A stretch of DNA of 64,000 bases from contig DXGR01000080.1 in NCBI GenBank assembly GCA_019113825.1, forward strand, positions 1 to 64,000. The letters run 5' to 3'. This DNA comes from Candidatus Stackebrandtia excrementipullorum. Lineage in GTDB: Bacteria > Actinomycetota > Actinomycetes > Mycobacteriales > Micromonosporaceae. The notes beneath the pieces were generated by a model that made no database searches, had not been told where the DNA came from, and saw nothing but the letters and a program-made list of their open reading frames with translations. Below are positions 31,606 to 40,991 of this stretch, one piece after another. A program made the translations under genes and the position numbers. Each line of letters opens with the position of its first letter. Within the stretch, counting starts at the first letter, position 1.

Positions 31606-32834
31606 ACCGCTTCACGGCTCACTGCTTGCCGAGAGGCGCGTGTGACCGCCGTGTCGACAGCCTCGGCGAAGACATCGGCTCCACCGATCTCCGCAATCGT
31701 CTCCGGTGGTAGGAACTTGATGAGCAATGCGTCGGTGCCCGGCGGCAGGCCGGCGAAGTGAACGGTGAGAAATCCGTTGTCGGCGAGCATGTTCATCGCG
31801 ACGAGCGCGGTCGCCTCGATAGGCGCCAGATCAGGCTGAATGTCCGGGTTCTGGTCCCGCATCCGAGCCAAGATCCGGTCTCCGGGCAATCGGGTGATGA
31901 ACGGGGTCTCCTCCACCCAGTCCCCGAGCCGCTCCAACAGTCGACGGCCGACCACACGCGTAGAGTCGACCAGGTCCCGGACCCGCTGCGGACGGTAGCC
32001 GGAGAGACATTTTTCCACCGCCGGATACAGAACCGGGCGACATTCGGAGCCCAATTCGAACGCTCGCGCGCGGGCGGCTGCGACGAGGTCGCTGCGACCG
32101 CCCAGCAAACCGACTCGCGGGCCGCACACACCGTACTTGTCCAGGCCCGTCGCGCCGAGGTCGACACCGAGGGCCAGGGTACGAGGCTGGTCCAGGATCG
32201 CCGGGCCCACGCGTGCGCCTCCGGCATCGTCGGCGACGACGACCGCTCCGGCCTCGTGCGCGCGCTGCACGATCCGCTCCAGATCTGTTGTGGACAAGGC
32301 ATCGTAGGTGACTGCGAGCCGCGTCACCACGACCACGGTCACGTCATCACGGCGTTCAAGCTCACGTTCGAACTCCTCGACGCCAACGGTTTCGATCAGT
32401 CGGCCGCCGGCGTCGCGCACGCCCCTGACGACGGCCGGATGACTGTAGGAGGGTGAAACACCGATAACGGTCGAGCCGGGCTCGACGGTCACTTGAAACG
32501 CGGCGTACAGCGCTGCGGTGAGCCGGTTGGTGACCACGATGTCGTGGCTGTCGGGATCGCCTCCGAGGTGGTCCAACCCCAACGCCCGGATCCGCGGGGA
32601 ATACAACGCTCCGGACCATTCGTCGTCCAGCACCCAGTCGTCCAGGGTCTCGGGCGTTCGAAGCCCCCGCTCCAGCCCGCTGAGGTTGTACAGTGCCAGC
32701 CCTTCCTCACGGCGGCGCCGGATGTGCCGCCACGCGTGCGCGAGTTTGCGGAGGTGATCCTGAGTGTCGCTCAACACTGCTCCGGGGGAATACGGCAGAC
32801 CGGTTGTCGTCGACGTGTGCGTTTCCTTCTCCAT
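31581..32834 (-). CDS. Fold-type I PLP-dependent enzyme, SelA/aminotransferase-like
   Basis: The 417-residue protein has IVVTNRLTAALYAAFQVTVEPGSTVIGVSPSYSHPAVVRG, the cofactor-binding Asp region VVVADDAGGARVGP and a probable Schiff-base lysine in GATGLDKYGVCGPRVGLLGGRSDL, which resembles the GDKLLGGPQAG loop of selenocysteine synthase (SelA) and its non-selenium relatives. No selenocysteine genes are seen, so a role in amino-acid elimination or transamination is more likely. ATG 32834 (MEKETHTSTTT) is chosen over the track start. It is divergent from a LysR regulator across a 75-bp gap. Confidence 0.65.
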   Translation of the reverse strand: MEKETHTSTTTGLPYSPGAVLSDTQDHLRKLAHAWRHIRRRREEGLALYNLSGLERGLRTPETLDDWVLDDEWSGALYSPRIRALGLDHLGGDPDSHDIVVTNRLTAALYAAFQVTVEPGSTVIGVSPSYSHPAVVRGVRDAGGRLIETVGVEEFERELERRDDVTVVVVTRLAVTYDALSTTDLERIVQRAHEAGAVVVADDAGGARVGPAILDQPRTLALGVDLGATGLDKYGVCGPRVGLLGGRSDLVAAARARAFELGSECRPVLYPAVEKCLSGYRPQRVRDLVDSTRVVGRRLLERLGDWVEETPFITRLPGDRILARMRDQNPDIQPDLAPIEATALVAMNMLADNGFLTVHFAGLPPGTDALLIKFLPPETIAEIGGADVFAEAVDTAVTRASRQAVSREAVQEVLFGP

Positions 32835-32865
32835 GCCACCAGTCAACCGCTTCTCCCCGCGTGAG

Positions 32866-32881
32866 ACAAGCTCAACTTTGT
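32866..32881. promoter_or_regulatory. Possible LysR operator between divergent genes
   Basis: ACAA-N8-TTGT lies in the 75-bp gap between the PLP-enzyme and LysR genes, the usual place for a LysR-type regulatory site. The dyad is short, so this is tentative. Confidence 0.25.
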
Positions 32882-32909
32882 GCCCGTAAGCGTTCGATAT
32901 CATTCACCA

Positions 32910-33803
32910 ATGCTGCCCTCTCTGACTTTGCTTCACCAGCTGCGCCTGCGGGGCAGTCTCACTGCCGCCGCCGAGGCCACCAACACCAGTCGGTCGGCGG
33001 CGAGTCACCAGTTGGCCGGCTTGCAACGTCGCCTCGGCGTAACCCTCACGGAACGGGTGGGGCGTGGACTGCGTTTGACAGAGGCCGGTCACGCGTTGGC
33101 ACTTCAAGCAGCACGGGTATTGTCTGAAATGGAACGCACTACGGCCATCGCCGAGCAATCCCGCGGTGACCTGGCGGGTACGGTCGTCGTGGCCACGGTC
33201 CAAACCATCGCCGTTGCGGTCGTTCCCCGGCTGCTGACCCGTGTTCGAAGTGATCACCCGAGCCTGAGAGTCGAAGTACGCGATCTCGCGTCACGACACG
33301 CCATCCGGTCGGTGAGCGCGGGCGAGGCCGACGTTGCCGTCGTCCCGCAGTACGACACGGCCCCCCTGCGACCCGACACGGCACTGCGACGACATCATCT
33401 GTTCCGCGACCCCATCGTCGTGGCGCTACCTCCGGACCATCGACTAGCCCATACCGGTACGGCCGTGGATCTCGCGGATCTGGCCGACGAACGCTGGGTG
33501 ACCGGCGACCCGGACGGCCATTTCGGTCGTCTCGTACCGTCGTTGTGTCATCGTGCCGGCTTCGATCCCGACATCAGGCACCGCAGCGACGACTACCTGG
33601 TCATCGCCGCCCTGGTCGCCGACGGGCACGGTGTCGGGTTGCTGCCCGCGTCGGCTCGCCCTCACGCACACGCGGTCGTCACCCGACCGATCACGAGCTC
33701 CGACGGACGCGACATCGTGGCCTTCACACGCGGATCAGGGCTTGAACGTCCGACCGTGTCAACCGTCGTACAGGTCCTCACCGCCATATGCAGCCGTCCG
33801 TGA
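32910..33803 (+). CDS. LysR-family transcriptional regulator
   Basis: The N-terminal winged helix reads LPSLTLLHQLRLRGSLTAAAEATNTSRSAASHQLAGLQRRLGVTLTERVGRGLRLTEAGHALALQAARVLSEMERT, followed by a periplasmic-binding-like effector domain (TVVVATVQTIAVAVVPRLLTRVR...GEADVAVVPQYD...DDYLVIAALVADGHGVGLLP). Length 297 fits. ATG 32910 gives the family start. Being divergent from the PLP-enzyme gene, it probably controls that gene; its ligand is unknown. Confidence 0.9.
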   Translation: MLPSLTLLHQLRLRGSLTAAAEATNTSRSAASHQLAGLQRRLGVTLTERVGRGLRLTEAGHALALQAARVLSEMERTTAIAEQSRGDLAGTVVVATVQTIAVAVVPRLLTRVRSDHPSLRVEVRDLASRHAIRSVSAGEADVAVVPQYDTAPLRPDTALRRHHLFRDPIVVALPPDHRLAHTGTAVDLADLADERWVTGDPDGHFGRLVPSLCHRAGFDPDIRHRSDDYLVIAALVADGHGVGLLPASARPHAHAVVTRPITSSDGRDIVAFTRGSGLERPTVSTVVQVLTAICSRP

Positions 33804-33808
33804 CGGTC

Positions 33809-34516
33809 TCAACCTCCCGAGCGCCAGTACTGCCGTCTCCCGTCGTCACGCACCACGACCCCGCACGCGCGCAGATCCTCGGTCACACGCCGCAACCGGA
33901 CGTCGGTCCAGTCGGCAAGGGCGGCGCCTCGTCGGCGCATCAACTGTTCCACCCGCGGTGACGAGAAAGCCGTCCCGGGTGTCCACGGTCGAAACGACGC
34001 CGCATACGGGTCAACGCCACGCCACGGATACCCGAGTCCGGCCAATGCGTCACCGATGCGGGCCGCGTCTTGCTCGGGTCGTACTCGACACCACTGGCGC
34101 CCCGACGTGTCGATGACCACCAGGTCAAGACCGTCCGTGAACACGGCGGACACCAACGACACCGGCAGACGGTCCCCGGCACCGGCGAGGGACCCCGAGG
34201 TCAGCCCCGACCCGTCGGCACAGACCCATCGGTCCGGCCACTGGGCCACCACCGCAACGCCCAACCCCGACAGAACCGCGATCGACCAGACGCCGATCGA
34301 ACGAGCGGGCTCGGGGACCGCGGCAACCACCGTGGCCAATCGGCCCACAACACCGTGGTCGAACCCTCCGACCGCATCGGCGAATACGTGCCCCAACGCA
34401 ACAAGCATCACCGCCGCCGCAGGAAAACCGGTCCATACGGCCGCGCGTCGGACCGGTCTGCCGACGATCCGCACCTTTGACGGTGGCAATGCGTCCACGG
34501 TCCGATCATTCCGCAT
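33809..34516 (-). CDS. YqeB-like membrane protein
   Basis: Two hydrophobic segments (AAVWTGFPAAAVMLVALGHVFADAV and SIGVWSIAVLSGLGVAVVAQW) precede a cytoplasmic part with a PH-like stretch (ICVDTSG-like LDLVVIDTSGRQWCRV) and a helical tail ending VTEDLRACGVVVRDDGRRQYWR. The tail and layout recall the YqeB family of actinomycetes. The track ORF is over-extended at its N-terminus by 108 codons; ATG 34516 is preferred. Convergent with lysR, 5 bp apart. Confidence 0.6.
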   Translation of the reverse strand: MRNDRTVDALPPSKVRIVGRPVRRAAVWTGFPAAAVMLVALGHVFADAVGGFDHGVVGRLATVVAAVPEPARSIGVWSIAVLSGLGVAVVAQWPDRWVCADGSGLTSGSLAGAGDRLPVSLVSAVFTDGLDLVVIDTSGRQWCRVRPEQDAARIGDALAGLGYPWRGVDPYAASFRPWTPGTAFSSPRVEQLMRRRGAALADWTDVRLRRVTEDLRACGVVVRDDGRRQYWRSGG

Positions 34517-34583
34517 ACAGCCGTTATCCGCTCCGCCTTCGGTCCGTTGTTCCTGATCCTCGGGCGGTGATAGAAATACCGAC

Positions 34584-35546
34584 ATGTCACTGTTCGATCT
34601 CCCGTTGGAACAACTGCGCCGGTATCGACCGAGCCGTCGGGAACCGGCCGATTTCGACTCCTTCTGGGAACAGACGATCGATCGGGCACGGCAGGCCGCT
34701 CGGCCGACACGGTTCACGCGCCTGGATACGCCGCTGACGATGGTGACCGTCGACGACGTCGAATTCTGCGGCGGCGACGGCGACCCGGTGCGCGCTTGGC
34801 TGATCCTTCCAAAGGACCACGGGGGCGGGTGCGTCGTCACCTATGCCGGTTACGGCAACGGCCGCGGGTTGCCGCATCAACACCTACGGTGGGCGGCGGC
34901 CGGTTGGGCGACATTCGTGATGGACTCGCGAGGGCAGGGCGCCGGAGGGACACAGGCTCCCGGCGGGACCGGGGACCCTCACGGCCCCGATCACGCGCAC
35001 GCACCCGGAATGATGACCAAGGGCATCTTGTCCGAGCACACCTACTACTACCGAAGGCTGTTCACCGACGCCGTTCGCGCCGTCGACGTTGTCGTCGAAC
35101 ACCAGGCGATCGACGCGTCCCGCATCGTTGTCGCCGGAGGCAGCCAGGGCGGCGGCATCGCCCAGGCCGTCGCGGGGCTTCGCGGCGACCTGCGGGGTGC
35201 CTTTATCGATGTTCCGTTTTTGACCGATTTCAGTCGTGCTCTCGATGTGGCGACCACTGGCCCCTACCCGGAGATCGTGAAGTTTTTGGCCGGTCAACGT
35301 CATGCGGCCGATCGCGCACTCCAGACATTGTCCTATTTCGACGGCATGCACTTCGCGGCGCGCGCGACGACAACCGCCCGGTACTCGGTGGCCTTGCGTG
35401 ACACCACATGTCCGCCGTCAACGGTGTTCGCCGGGTACAACCATTGGGGCGGACCCAAGGACATCGACGTGTGGCCGTGGAATGGCCACGAAGGCGGCCT
35501 GGAAGTCCAGGCGCAGAGTCAACTCGTCGATGTGAGCCGCTGGTGA
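34584..35546 (+). CDS. Acetylxylan esterase / cephalosporin-C deacetylase family (CE7)
   Basis: The 320-residue alpha/beta hydrolase has MSLFDLPLEQLRRYRPSRREPADFDSFWEQTI at the N-terminus (the CE7 cap), the RGQGAGG loop, the nucleophile VAGGSQGGGIAQAVAGL, an Asp near LRDTTCPPSTVFAGYNH, and the catalytic His in GHEGG. CE7 enzymes remove acetyl from xylo-oligosaccharides and cephalosporin C, usually in the cytoplasm; no signal peptide is present here. It overlaps the GNAT gene by 4 nt. Confidence 0.9.
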   Translation: MSLFDLPLEQLRRYRPSRREPADFDSFWEQTIDRARQAARPTRFTRLDTPLTMVTVDDVEFCGGDGDPVRAWLILPKDHGGGCVVTYAGYGNGRGLPHQHLRWAAAGWATFVMDSRGQGAGGTQAPGGTGDPHGPDHAHAPGMMTKGILSEHTYYYRRLFTDAVRAVDVVVEHQAIDASRIVVAGGSQGGGIAQAVAGLRGDLRGAFIDVPFLTDFSRALDVATTGPYPEIVKFLAGQRHAADRALQTLSYFDGMHFAARATTTARYSVALRDTTCPPSTVFAGYNHWGGPKDIDVWPWNGHEGGLEVQAQSQLVDVSRW

Positions 35547-36007
35547 ACACAACCGTCTCCACAGCCGAAGCCGAGGACCTGGCCGGGTACCTGAAACTGG
35601 CCGCCGAAGTCGAACACTGGTTCGGTCCGATGGTGAACGAGCCCAAGTTCGTCGCCGCCGTCCGAGCGGCGATCAACGATCGACGAGCGCTTTTGGTGCG
35701 TGACGGTGAACACGTGACGGGTGGTCTGTTGTTCCGTCACCGGCACGCGGTTGCTCACATCGACTGGCTCGTCGTGGCGGCATCGTCCCGAAAGACCGGG
35801 ATCGGCCGACACCTGGTCACAGAGGTGTTGCGACGGACCTCTGCGACCGTGGTCGAGGTGGTGACCTTCGGCGCCGACCACGAAGCCGCGCAGCTGGGTG
35901 GTGCTCGGGTTTTTTACGAACGTCTGGGGTTTTCGCCCGACAGACCGGAGCCGGACGGCCCCGACGGCGGAAGTCGTCAGCGTTACCTACTGCATCTCGA
36001 TCGGTAA
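35543..36007 (+). CDS. GNAT-family N-acetyltransferase
   Basis: The 154-residue product contains VTGGLLFRHRHAVAHIDWLVVAASSRKTGIGRHLVTEVLRR, the acetyl-CoA pyrophosphate loop (R/Q-x-x-G-x-G/A type), and GARVFYERLGFSP near the end. GTG 35543 overlaps the esterase TGA stop as GTGA, so translation is coupled and the track's earlier start is rejected. Acceptor substrate unknown; a link with the deacetylase next door is possible but unproven. Confidence 0.85.
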   Translation: MNTTVSTAEAEDLAGYLKLAAEVEHWFGPMVNEPKFVAAVRAAINDRRALLVRDGEHVTGGLLFRHRHAVAHIDWLVVAASSRKTGIGRHLVTEVLRRTSATVVEVVTFGADHEAAQLGGARVFYERLGFSPDRPEPDGPDGGSRQRYLLHLDR

Positions 36008-36071
36008 ACTGTGACCGGCTCCACCGGGGCCGGTTTCGACCGTGTGCAGGACGTGTCCGACAATGGAATTC

Positions 36072-37931
36072 ATGGCTAAACGCACCGACCTGCGCAATGT
36101 CGCGATTATCGCCCACGTCGACCACGGAAAAACCACTCTGGTCGACGCCATGCTCCGTCAGGCGGGTGCGTTCCGTGAAGGAGCGGCCGCCCACGATCGA
36201 GTCATGGACTCCATGGACCTCGAACGTGAAAAAGGAATCACGATCCTGGCCAAGAACACCGCCGTAAATTACCGCACCCCTGACGGTGACGACGTCACCA
36301 TCAACATCATCGACACCCCCGGCCACGCCGACTTCGGTGGGGAGGTCGAACGCGGTTTGACGATGGTCGACGGAGTCATTCTCCTGGTCGATGCATCGGA
36401 GGGGCCCCTGCCACAGACGCGTTTCGTGCTACGCAAGGCACTGTCTGCGCGGATGCCGATCGTGTTGGTGATCAACAAGGTGGACCGTGCCGATGCCCGT
36501 ATCAAAGAGGTGGTCGACGAAGCCTATGAGCTGTTCCTCGATCTCGAAGCAGACGAAGACCAGATCGACTTCCCGATCGTTTACGCATGCGCGCGGGACG
36601 GCATCGCTTCGCTGTCCGAACCGGCCGGCGGACAGGTACCCGCCGACAGCGCCGACCTTCACCCGTTGTTCGAGACGTTGCTGGAGACCATTCCCGCCCC
36701 CGAATACGACGAGGGTGCCCCGCTTCAGGCGCACGTGACCAACTTGGACGCTTCGCCGTTCCTCGGCCGTCTCGCGTTGTGCCGGGTACGGCAGGGAAAC
36801 ATCGCCAAAGGTCAGACGGTTGCCTGGTGCCGCACGGACGGAAGCGTCTCGAACGTACGCATCTCAGAACTTCTGATGACCGACGCGTTGGAACGTGTCT
36901 CAGCCGCCAAGGCCGGCCCCGGCGACATCATTGCGGTGGCGGGCATTCCCGACATCATGATCGGTGAGACGCTGGCCGATGCCGAAAACCCGACACCACT
37001 GCCACTGATCACTGTGGATGAACCGGCGATCTCGATGACTATCGGCACCAACACCTCACCGCTGACCGGACGTGTCAAGGGCGCGAAATTGACGGCCCGC
37101 GTGGTCAAAGACCGTCTCGACAAGGAACTCGTCGGCAACGTCTCCTTGCGTGTACTGGACACAGAACGGCCGGACACCTGGGAGGTCCAGGGCCGTGGCG
37201 AGTTGGCACTGGCGATTCTGGTCGAACAGATGCGTCGCGAAAACTACGAACTTACGGTCGGAAAACCGCAGGTCGTCACCCGCGAGATAGACGGCAAGCG
37301 GTGCGAGCCGGTGGAACGACTCACCATCGACGCTCCGGAAGAGCACCTGGGTGCGATCACCCAACTGCTGGCGACCCGGAAGGGACGCATGGAACAGATG
37401 GTCAACCACGGCACGGGTTGGGTCAGGATGGAATGGCTCATTCCCGCACGTGGACTGATCGGCTTCCGTACCGAGTTCCTCACCGAGACACGCGGTACCG
37501 GCATCGCACATCATGTTTTCGAGTCGTACGAACCCTGGTTCGGTCCCATTCGCACGCGGCAGTCGGGGTCGCTGGTGGCCGACCGCACCGGCGTGGCCTC
37601 CAGCTACGCGATGTTCAATCTGCAGGAACGTGGAACGTTGTTCGTCGAGCCCACGACCGAGGTGTACGAGGGCATGATCATCGGCGAAAACTCGCGCACC
37701 GACGATATGGACGTCAACATCTGCAAGGAAAAGAAACTCTCCAACGTGCGTTCATCCACCGCCGACGAGCTTGAGCGGCTCATCCCGCCGCGCAAGTTGT
37801 CGCTGGAACAGGCGCTGGAGTTCTGCCGAGAGGACGAATGCGTCGAGGTCACTCCCAACGCGATCCGCATCCGTAAGGTCGTTCTCGACGCCAAGCAACG
37901 TGAACGATCACGGCGGCTTAACTCGCGGTGA
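36072..37931 (+). CDS. typA: Translational GTPase TypA/BipA
   Basis: TypA binds ribosomes and aids assembly and stress adaptation. It has G1 [17 protein letters not shown], the switch region [19 protein letters not shown]3 [13 protein letters not shown]4 [13 protein letters not shown]-like domains III and V ([46 protein letters not shown]) and the TypA-specific C-terminal part. Length about 619 is normal. I use ATG 36072 ([19 protein letters not shown]), the family start. Confidence 0.97.
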   Translation: MAKRTDLRNVAIIAHVDHGKTTLVDAMLRQAGAFREGAAAHDRVMDSMDLEREKGITILAKNTAVNYRTPDGDDVTINIIDTPGHADFGGEVERGLTMVDGVILLVDASEGPLPQTRFVLRKALSARMPIVLVINKVDRADARIKEVVDEAYELFLDLEADEDQIDFPIVYACARDGIASLSEPAGGQVPADSADLHPLFETLLETIPAPEYDEGAPLQAHVTNLDASPFLGRLALCRVRQGNIAKGQTVAWCRTDGSVSNVRISELLMTDALERVSAAKAGPGDIIAVAGIPDIMIGETLADAENPTPLPLITVDEPAISMTIGTNTSPLTGRVKGAKLTARVVKDRLDKELVGNVSLRVLDTERPDTWEVQGRGELALAILVEQMRRENYELTVGKPQVVTREIDGKRCEPVERLTIDAPEEHLGAITQLLATRKGRMEQMVNHGTGWVRMEWLIPARGLIGFRTEFLTETRGTGIAHHVFESYEPWFGPIRTRQSGSLVADRTGVASSYAMFNLQERGTLFVEPTTEVYEGMIIGENSRTDDMDVNICKEKKLSNVRSSTADELERLIPPRKLSLEQALEFCREDECVEVTPNAIRIRKVVLDAKQRERSRRLNSR

Positions 37932-37938
37932 CAGCACC

Positions 37939-37973
37939 CGGCGGCTTGGGTAGACATGTTCACCAAGCCGCCG
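37939..37973 (+). terminator. Hairpin after typA
   Basis: CGGCGGCTTGG and CCAAGCCGCCG pair perfectly round a 13-nt loop just after the typA stop. There is no T-run, so it may be a weak or L-shaped terminator. Confidence 0.5.
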
Positions 37974-37997
37974 TCTCGGCGACAATTGCCCCGTCAT

Positions 37998-38310
37998 GAT
38001 CAAACCGGGCCTCGGTAAAGGCGTCCTCTCCATCGATATCCATCGTTCCCGAGCAGGCCGCCCACCCGACGCATCACAGTGAAATCGCCTGCGGAGGCGG
38101 AGCCGGTCACCTCGGCGAGGTCGCCCACGGAAACGCCGAGATCGAACCCGGCTACAGCGTTCGCATCGTGCCCTCTGCCGACGGTGCCGTTCACCATCGG
38201 ATTGCCGAGGCGGCCGGGTTCAAGCCTTCTCCGCACGTCCCGTCGCCGCGGGAACGAGAGCCGACCCGGTCGACCTTTTTGGCGATGGCGCCACGAGACG
38301 ACACCGGGTA
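37998..38310 (+). pseudogene. Possible GNAT acetyltransferase remnant
   Basis: The typA-serine hydrolase gap is about 390 bp and has no intact gene. One plus-strand frame, without a start codon and closed by stops, reads GHLGEVAHGNAEIEPGYSVRIVPSADGAVHHRIAEAAGFKPSPHV, whose ending resembles the N-x-x-x-x-R-x-A-E-K-A-G-F tail of GNAT proteins. The acetyl-CoA loop is absent. This could be chance in GC-rich DNA. Confidence 0.25.
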
Positions 38311-38322
38311 ACCTCTGGCGCC

Positions 38323-39174
38323 ATGGAGGAGTTGACATCATTCGAAGACCGGCTGATCGCCTTGGGAGGCAGGGTTTCCGTGTGGTGCGGCCGCCCCGGC
38401 CATCCGGCGGCCTACTCCCGGATGCCCAACGCGATGCACTACCCGGCCAGCACCATGAAGGTGGGCGTCATGGCAGCCGCCTACCGTCTCGCCGACGCCG
38501 GGAAAATCGACTTGGACGCAGAGGTCACCGTTCACAACCGGTTTACATCTGCGGTCGGCGGGCCATTCGCCATGGACCCCGATTACGACAACGACCCCGA
38601 TGTCTGGGCCCGGATGGGCGGCACGGCCTCACTGCGCTGGCTGACCCGCCGCATGATCGTCCGTTCCTCAAACCTCGCCACCAATCTGGTTCTCGAACAG
38701 GTCGGGTACGGTGCCGCTCAGGACGCGTTCCGCGTCGGCGGCGACCCCCACAGCATCACCCGCCGCGGCATCGAGGACTACGCTGCGCGTGATGCGGGTG
38801 TGGACAACGAGATCACCGCCGCGGACCTGGCCGCTCAACTTTCGGCAATCCATGGGGGAACGATGGCGTCCCGCCCCGCGTGCGACGAGATGCTGGAGGT
38901 GCTCCGCGACCAGGAAATCAACACCGATCTGGCGCAAGGCCTACCGGACGGAGTGGTGGCCGCCTCCAAGAACGGTTGGGTCACGGGCATTCGTCACGGC
39001 GCGATGATCGTCTACCCCGAGGACAGCTCCCCTTACGTGTTGGTTGCGTGTGCGTCGACTCCCCTGGCTCGATCGAGCGAAGGCGACGATCCCGTCTGCC
39101 GCACCTTTGCCCAGCTCAGCGAAATCGTCTGGAACCTGCGGCACCGCCTCGGCAGCACCGCCCGAGCCGCCTGA
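38323..39174 (+). CDS. Class A beta-lactamase-like serine hydrolase
   Basis: The 283-residue protein has YPASTMKVGVMAAAYRLAD (SxxK nucleophile block), MIVRSSNLATNLVLEQVG (the SxN-like second motif) and SKNGWVTGIRHGAMI, with a KNG in place of KTG. This is the beta-lactamase/transpeptidase fold. It has no signal peptide, so it is probably cytoplasmic and acts as a peptidase or esterase on wall fragments rather than as a resistance enzyme. It precedes a sigma factor and a murein-recycling pair. Confidence 0.75.
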   Translation: MEELTSFEDRLIALGGRVSVWCGRPGHPAAYSRMPNAMHYPASTMKVGVMAAAYRLADAGKIDLDAEVTVHNRFTSAVGGPFAMDPDYDNDPDVWARMGGTASLRWLTRRMIVRSSNLATNLVLEQVGYGAAQDAFRVGGDPHSITRRGIEDYAARDAGVDNEITAADLAAQLSAIHGGTMASRPACDEMLEVLRDQEINTDLAQGLPDGVVAASKNGWVTGIRHGAMIVYPEDSSPYVLVACASTPLARSSEGDDPVCRTFAQLSEIVWNLRHRLGSTARAA

Positions 39175-39265
39175 CATCGATCACGGAGGAATTCGGCCCG
39201 GCCGGGCACCCGACCGACGCGGCTCGACTCGTATGTACCTGTGACAGAGACATCGAGGAGAGCAG

Positions 39266-39778
39266 ATGCGACCCGACCAATTGGCGGAGTACCGCGACTT
39301 CGTCGCCTCGCGACAGCACCGTCTGCGGCGATTCGCCTATCTCAACTGTGGGGATTGGCATCGAGCCGAAGACGTGGTCCAGACGGCGTTCGTCAAACTG
39401 TACGCCGCCTGGAACCGGGCGTCGTCCGACTCGCTGGACGCCTATACCCGGCGAATCGTCGTGAACACGATCATTGACGACAGTCGCAGGGGGTGGTTCC
39501 GGAAAGAGCGTCCCGTGGAAGTGATTCCGGATCGCCCCGTGTCCGATCACGACCCCACTGACCGTATCGCGGCTTTGGAGGCCTTGGCTCGATTGCCCGC
39601 GAAAAGACGCGCAACCCTGGTTCTTCGATATTGGGAGGACATGTCGGTCGAACAAACCGCGGAGGTCATGGGGTGCTCGGTCAACACAGTGAAAAGCCAA
39701 ACTGCACGCGGTATCCAAAGTCTCCGCGGCACGGTCGTCGAATCGATCTCCGATAATCCACTAGGGACTACAGCATGA
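39266..39778 (+). CDS. ECF sigma factor, SigE/SCO-type family
   Basis: The 170-residue protein has sigma region 2 (RDFVASRQHRLRRFAYLNCGDWHRAEDVVQTAFVKLYAAWNRA) and region 4 (ALARLPAKRRATLVLRYWEDMSVEQTAEVMGCSVNTVKSQTARGIQSLR). It belongs to the actinobacterial SigE-family group. GAGGAG precedes ATG 39266. Its stop overlaps the next gene by ATGA, and the partner is membrane-anchored, so a sigma/anti-sigma pair is likely. Confidence 0.9.
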   Translation: MRPDQLAEYRDFVASRQHRLRRFAYLNCGDWHRAEDVVQTAFVKLYAAWNRASSDSLDAYTRRIVVNTIIDDSRRGWFRKERPVEVIPDRPVSDHDPTDRIAALEALARLPAKRRATLVLRYWEDMSVEQTAEVMGCSVNTVKSQTARGIQSLRGTVVESISDNPLGTTA

Positions 39779-40860
39779 GCGACCTCAAGCACATTTTCGA
39801 CGGAGCTCTCAAAAACGAGCCCCCCGCCGGTGAACTCGATCTCGATACATTGGAACAGGCCGGACGGCGGCACGTTCGCCGACGCCGCATGGGCATCGCG
39901 GGAGCGGTGACGACCGGAGTCGCGGCGGTCACCGCAGCAGCCCTGATCATCCCGGGCGCGCCGTTCGGAGCAGACGGATCGCCGACCCAGAACGCACACC
40001 CGGCCGCAGAACAGGGAGAGGACACACCTCAGGAGCAACCGGAGTTCCCGTTCCCGGAGCTGGACCCGGATCGGAAGTATGTTTTCCACCCCAGCGCGGA
40101 CGGCGAATCCACAGCCGAGACGGAGAAGTTGACGGCGATTTTCTGGGACTTCATGGCCGCCAACGTTCCCGAACTCGGGGTCTACGCCCCCGCAAACGCC
40201 GGCACGCTCACGTTTCTGGAACCGGAGGAGTACCCCGAGATAGAACGCACGGAATCCGAGCTGTGGTTGACACCCGAGGACACCGAATACCCACAACGTT
40301 TCACACCCGCCACCGATCTTTTCGAATCGACCGGCTACCAGCGACCGGTCTACGGGTTCAGCTCGTACTCGGAACACCAATCCGTCTGGTTCACCGGTTC
40401 GGACCGTGAATCGTTCGACACCCTGGGCGTCACCGTTCACCCCAAGGGCAGCTTCGACACCGAACCCAGGTCCTACTCGGACGGCTCGGAATGGAAGACA
40501 GTGGCCCCGCACCTGGCAACCGGCTGCGAAGACATGATCACCAGCACTCAAACGGCCACCAACAATCACGGCCAACTCTACGACTGCTCCACCACGACCG
40601 GCCCCGCCGGAGAACACGTGCAGGTCGTCGAAATGACGTCCACCGGCGGCGAAACCTACCCAGACACCATTCACCAGAAGCGCCTGACCGTCATCGTGAC
40701 CCTTGCCAACGGCAACGCCGTGGTCGTCACCGACACACTCGATCGCCGCATCGTCGGCGCGGATTACGGTTTGGTCGACATCACCGACACCGAACCGTAC
40801 TTCAACGCCGACCAGCTGATCGAATTGGCGACCTTCCTGCCCCAGGTGACGGTCTACTGA
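39775..40860 (+). CDS. Membrane-anchored protein coupled to the ECF sigma factor (possible anti-sigma)
   Basis: The 361-residue product has a short cytoplasmic N-terminus (MSDLKHIFDGALKNEPPAGELDLDTLEQAGRRHVRRRR), one transmembrane helix (GIAGAVTTGVAAVTAAALII) and a 300-residue acidic extracellular part rich in Pro, Glu, Asp and Thr, with two Cys (ATGCEDM and LYDCSTT). No HxxxCxxC zinc anti-sigma motif is present. The 4-nt overlap and topology suggest it holds the sigma factor at the membrane, but this is inference. The external part matches no domain I recognise. Confidence 0.65.
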   Translation: MSDLKHIFDGALKNEPPAGELDLDTLEQAGRRHVRRRRMGIAGAVTTGVAAVTAAALIIPGAPFGADGSPTQNAHPAAEQGEDTPQEQPEFPFPELDPDRKYVFHPSADGESTAETEKLTAIFWDFMAANVPELGVYAPANAGTLTFLEPEEYPEIERTESELWLTPEDTEYPQRFTPATDLFESTGYQRPVYGFSSYSEHQSVWFTGSDRESFDTLGVTVHPKGSFDTEPRSYSDGSEWKTVAPHLATGCEDMITSTQTATNNHGQLYDCSTTTGPAGEHVQVVEMTSTGGETYPDTIHQKRLTVIVTLANGNAVVVTDTLDRRIVGADYGLVDITDTEPYFNADQLIELATFLPQVTVY

Positions 40861-40991
40861 CAATGAAAAGTGGCGCCGTCTCAACCACGGCGGACGGCGG
40901 TCGTCGGAGAAACATCTCCGGCGGCCACCGTCGATTTCCCTGGAGAATCCGGACGATGTCACAAAAATCCGGCGATGTGTAAGGTACCCAC

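Noticed and set aside
38000-38341. 113-codon minus-strand ORF
   Set aside because: No ribosome binding site or domain, Arg-rich start, overlaps the serine hydrolase 5' end; likely chance.
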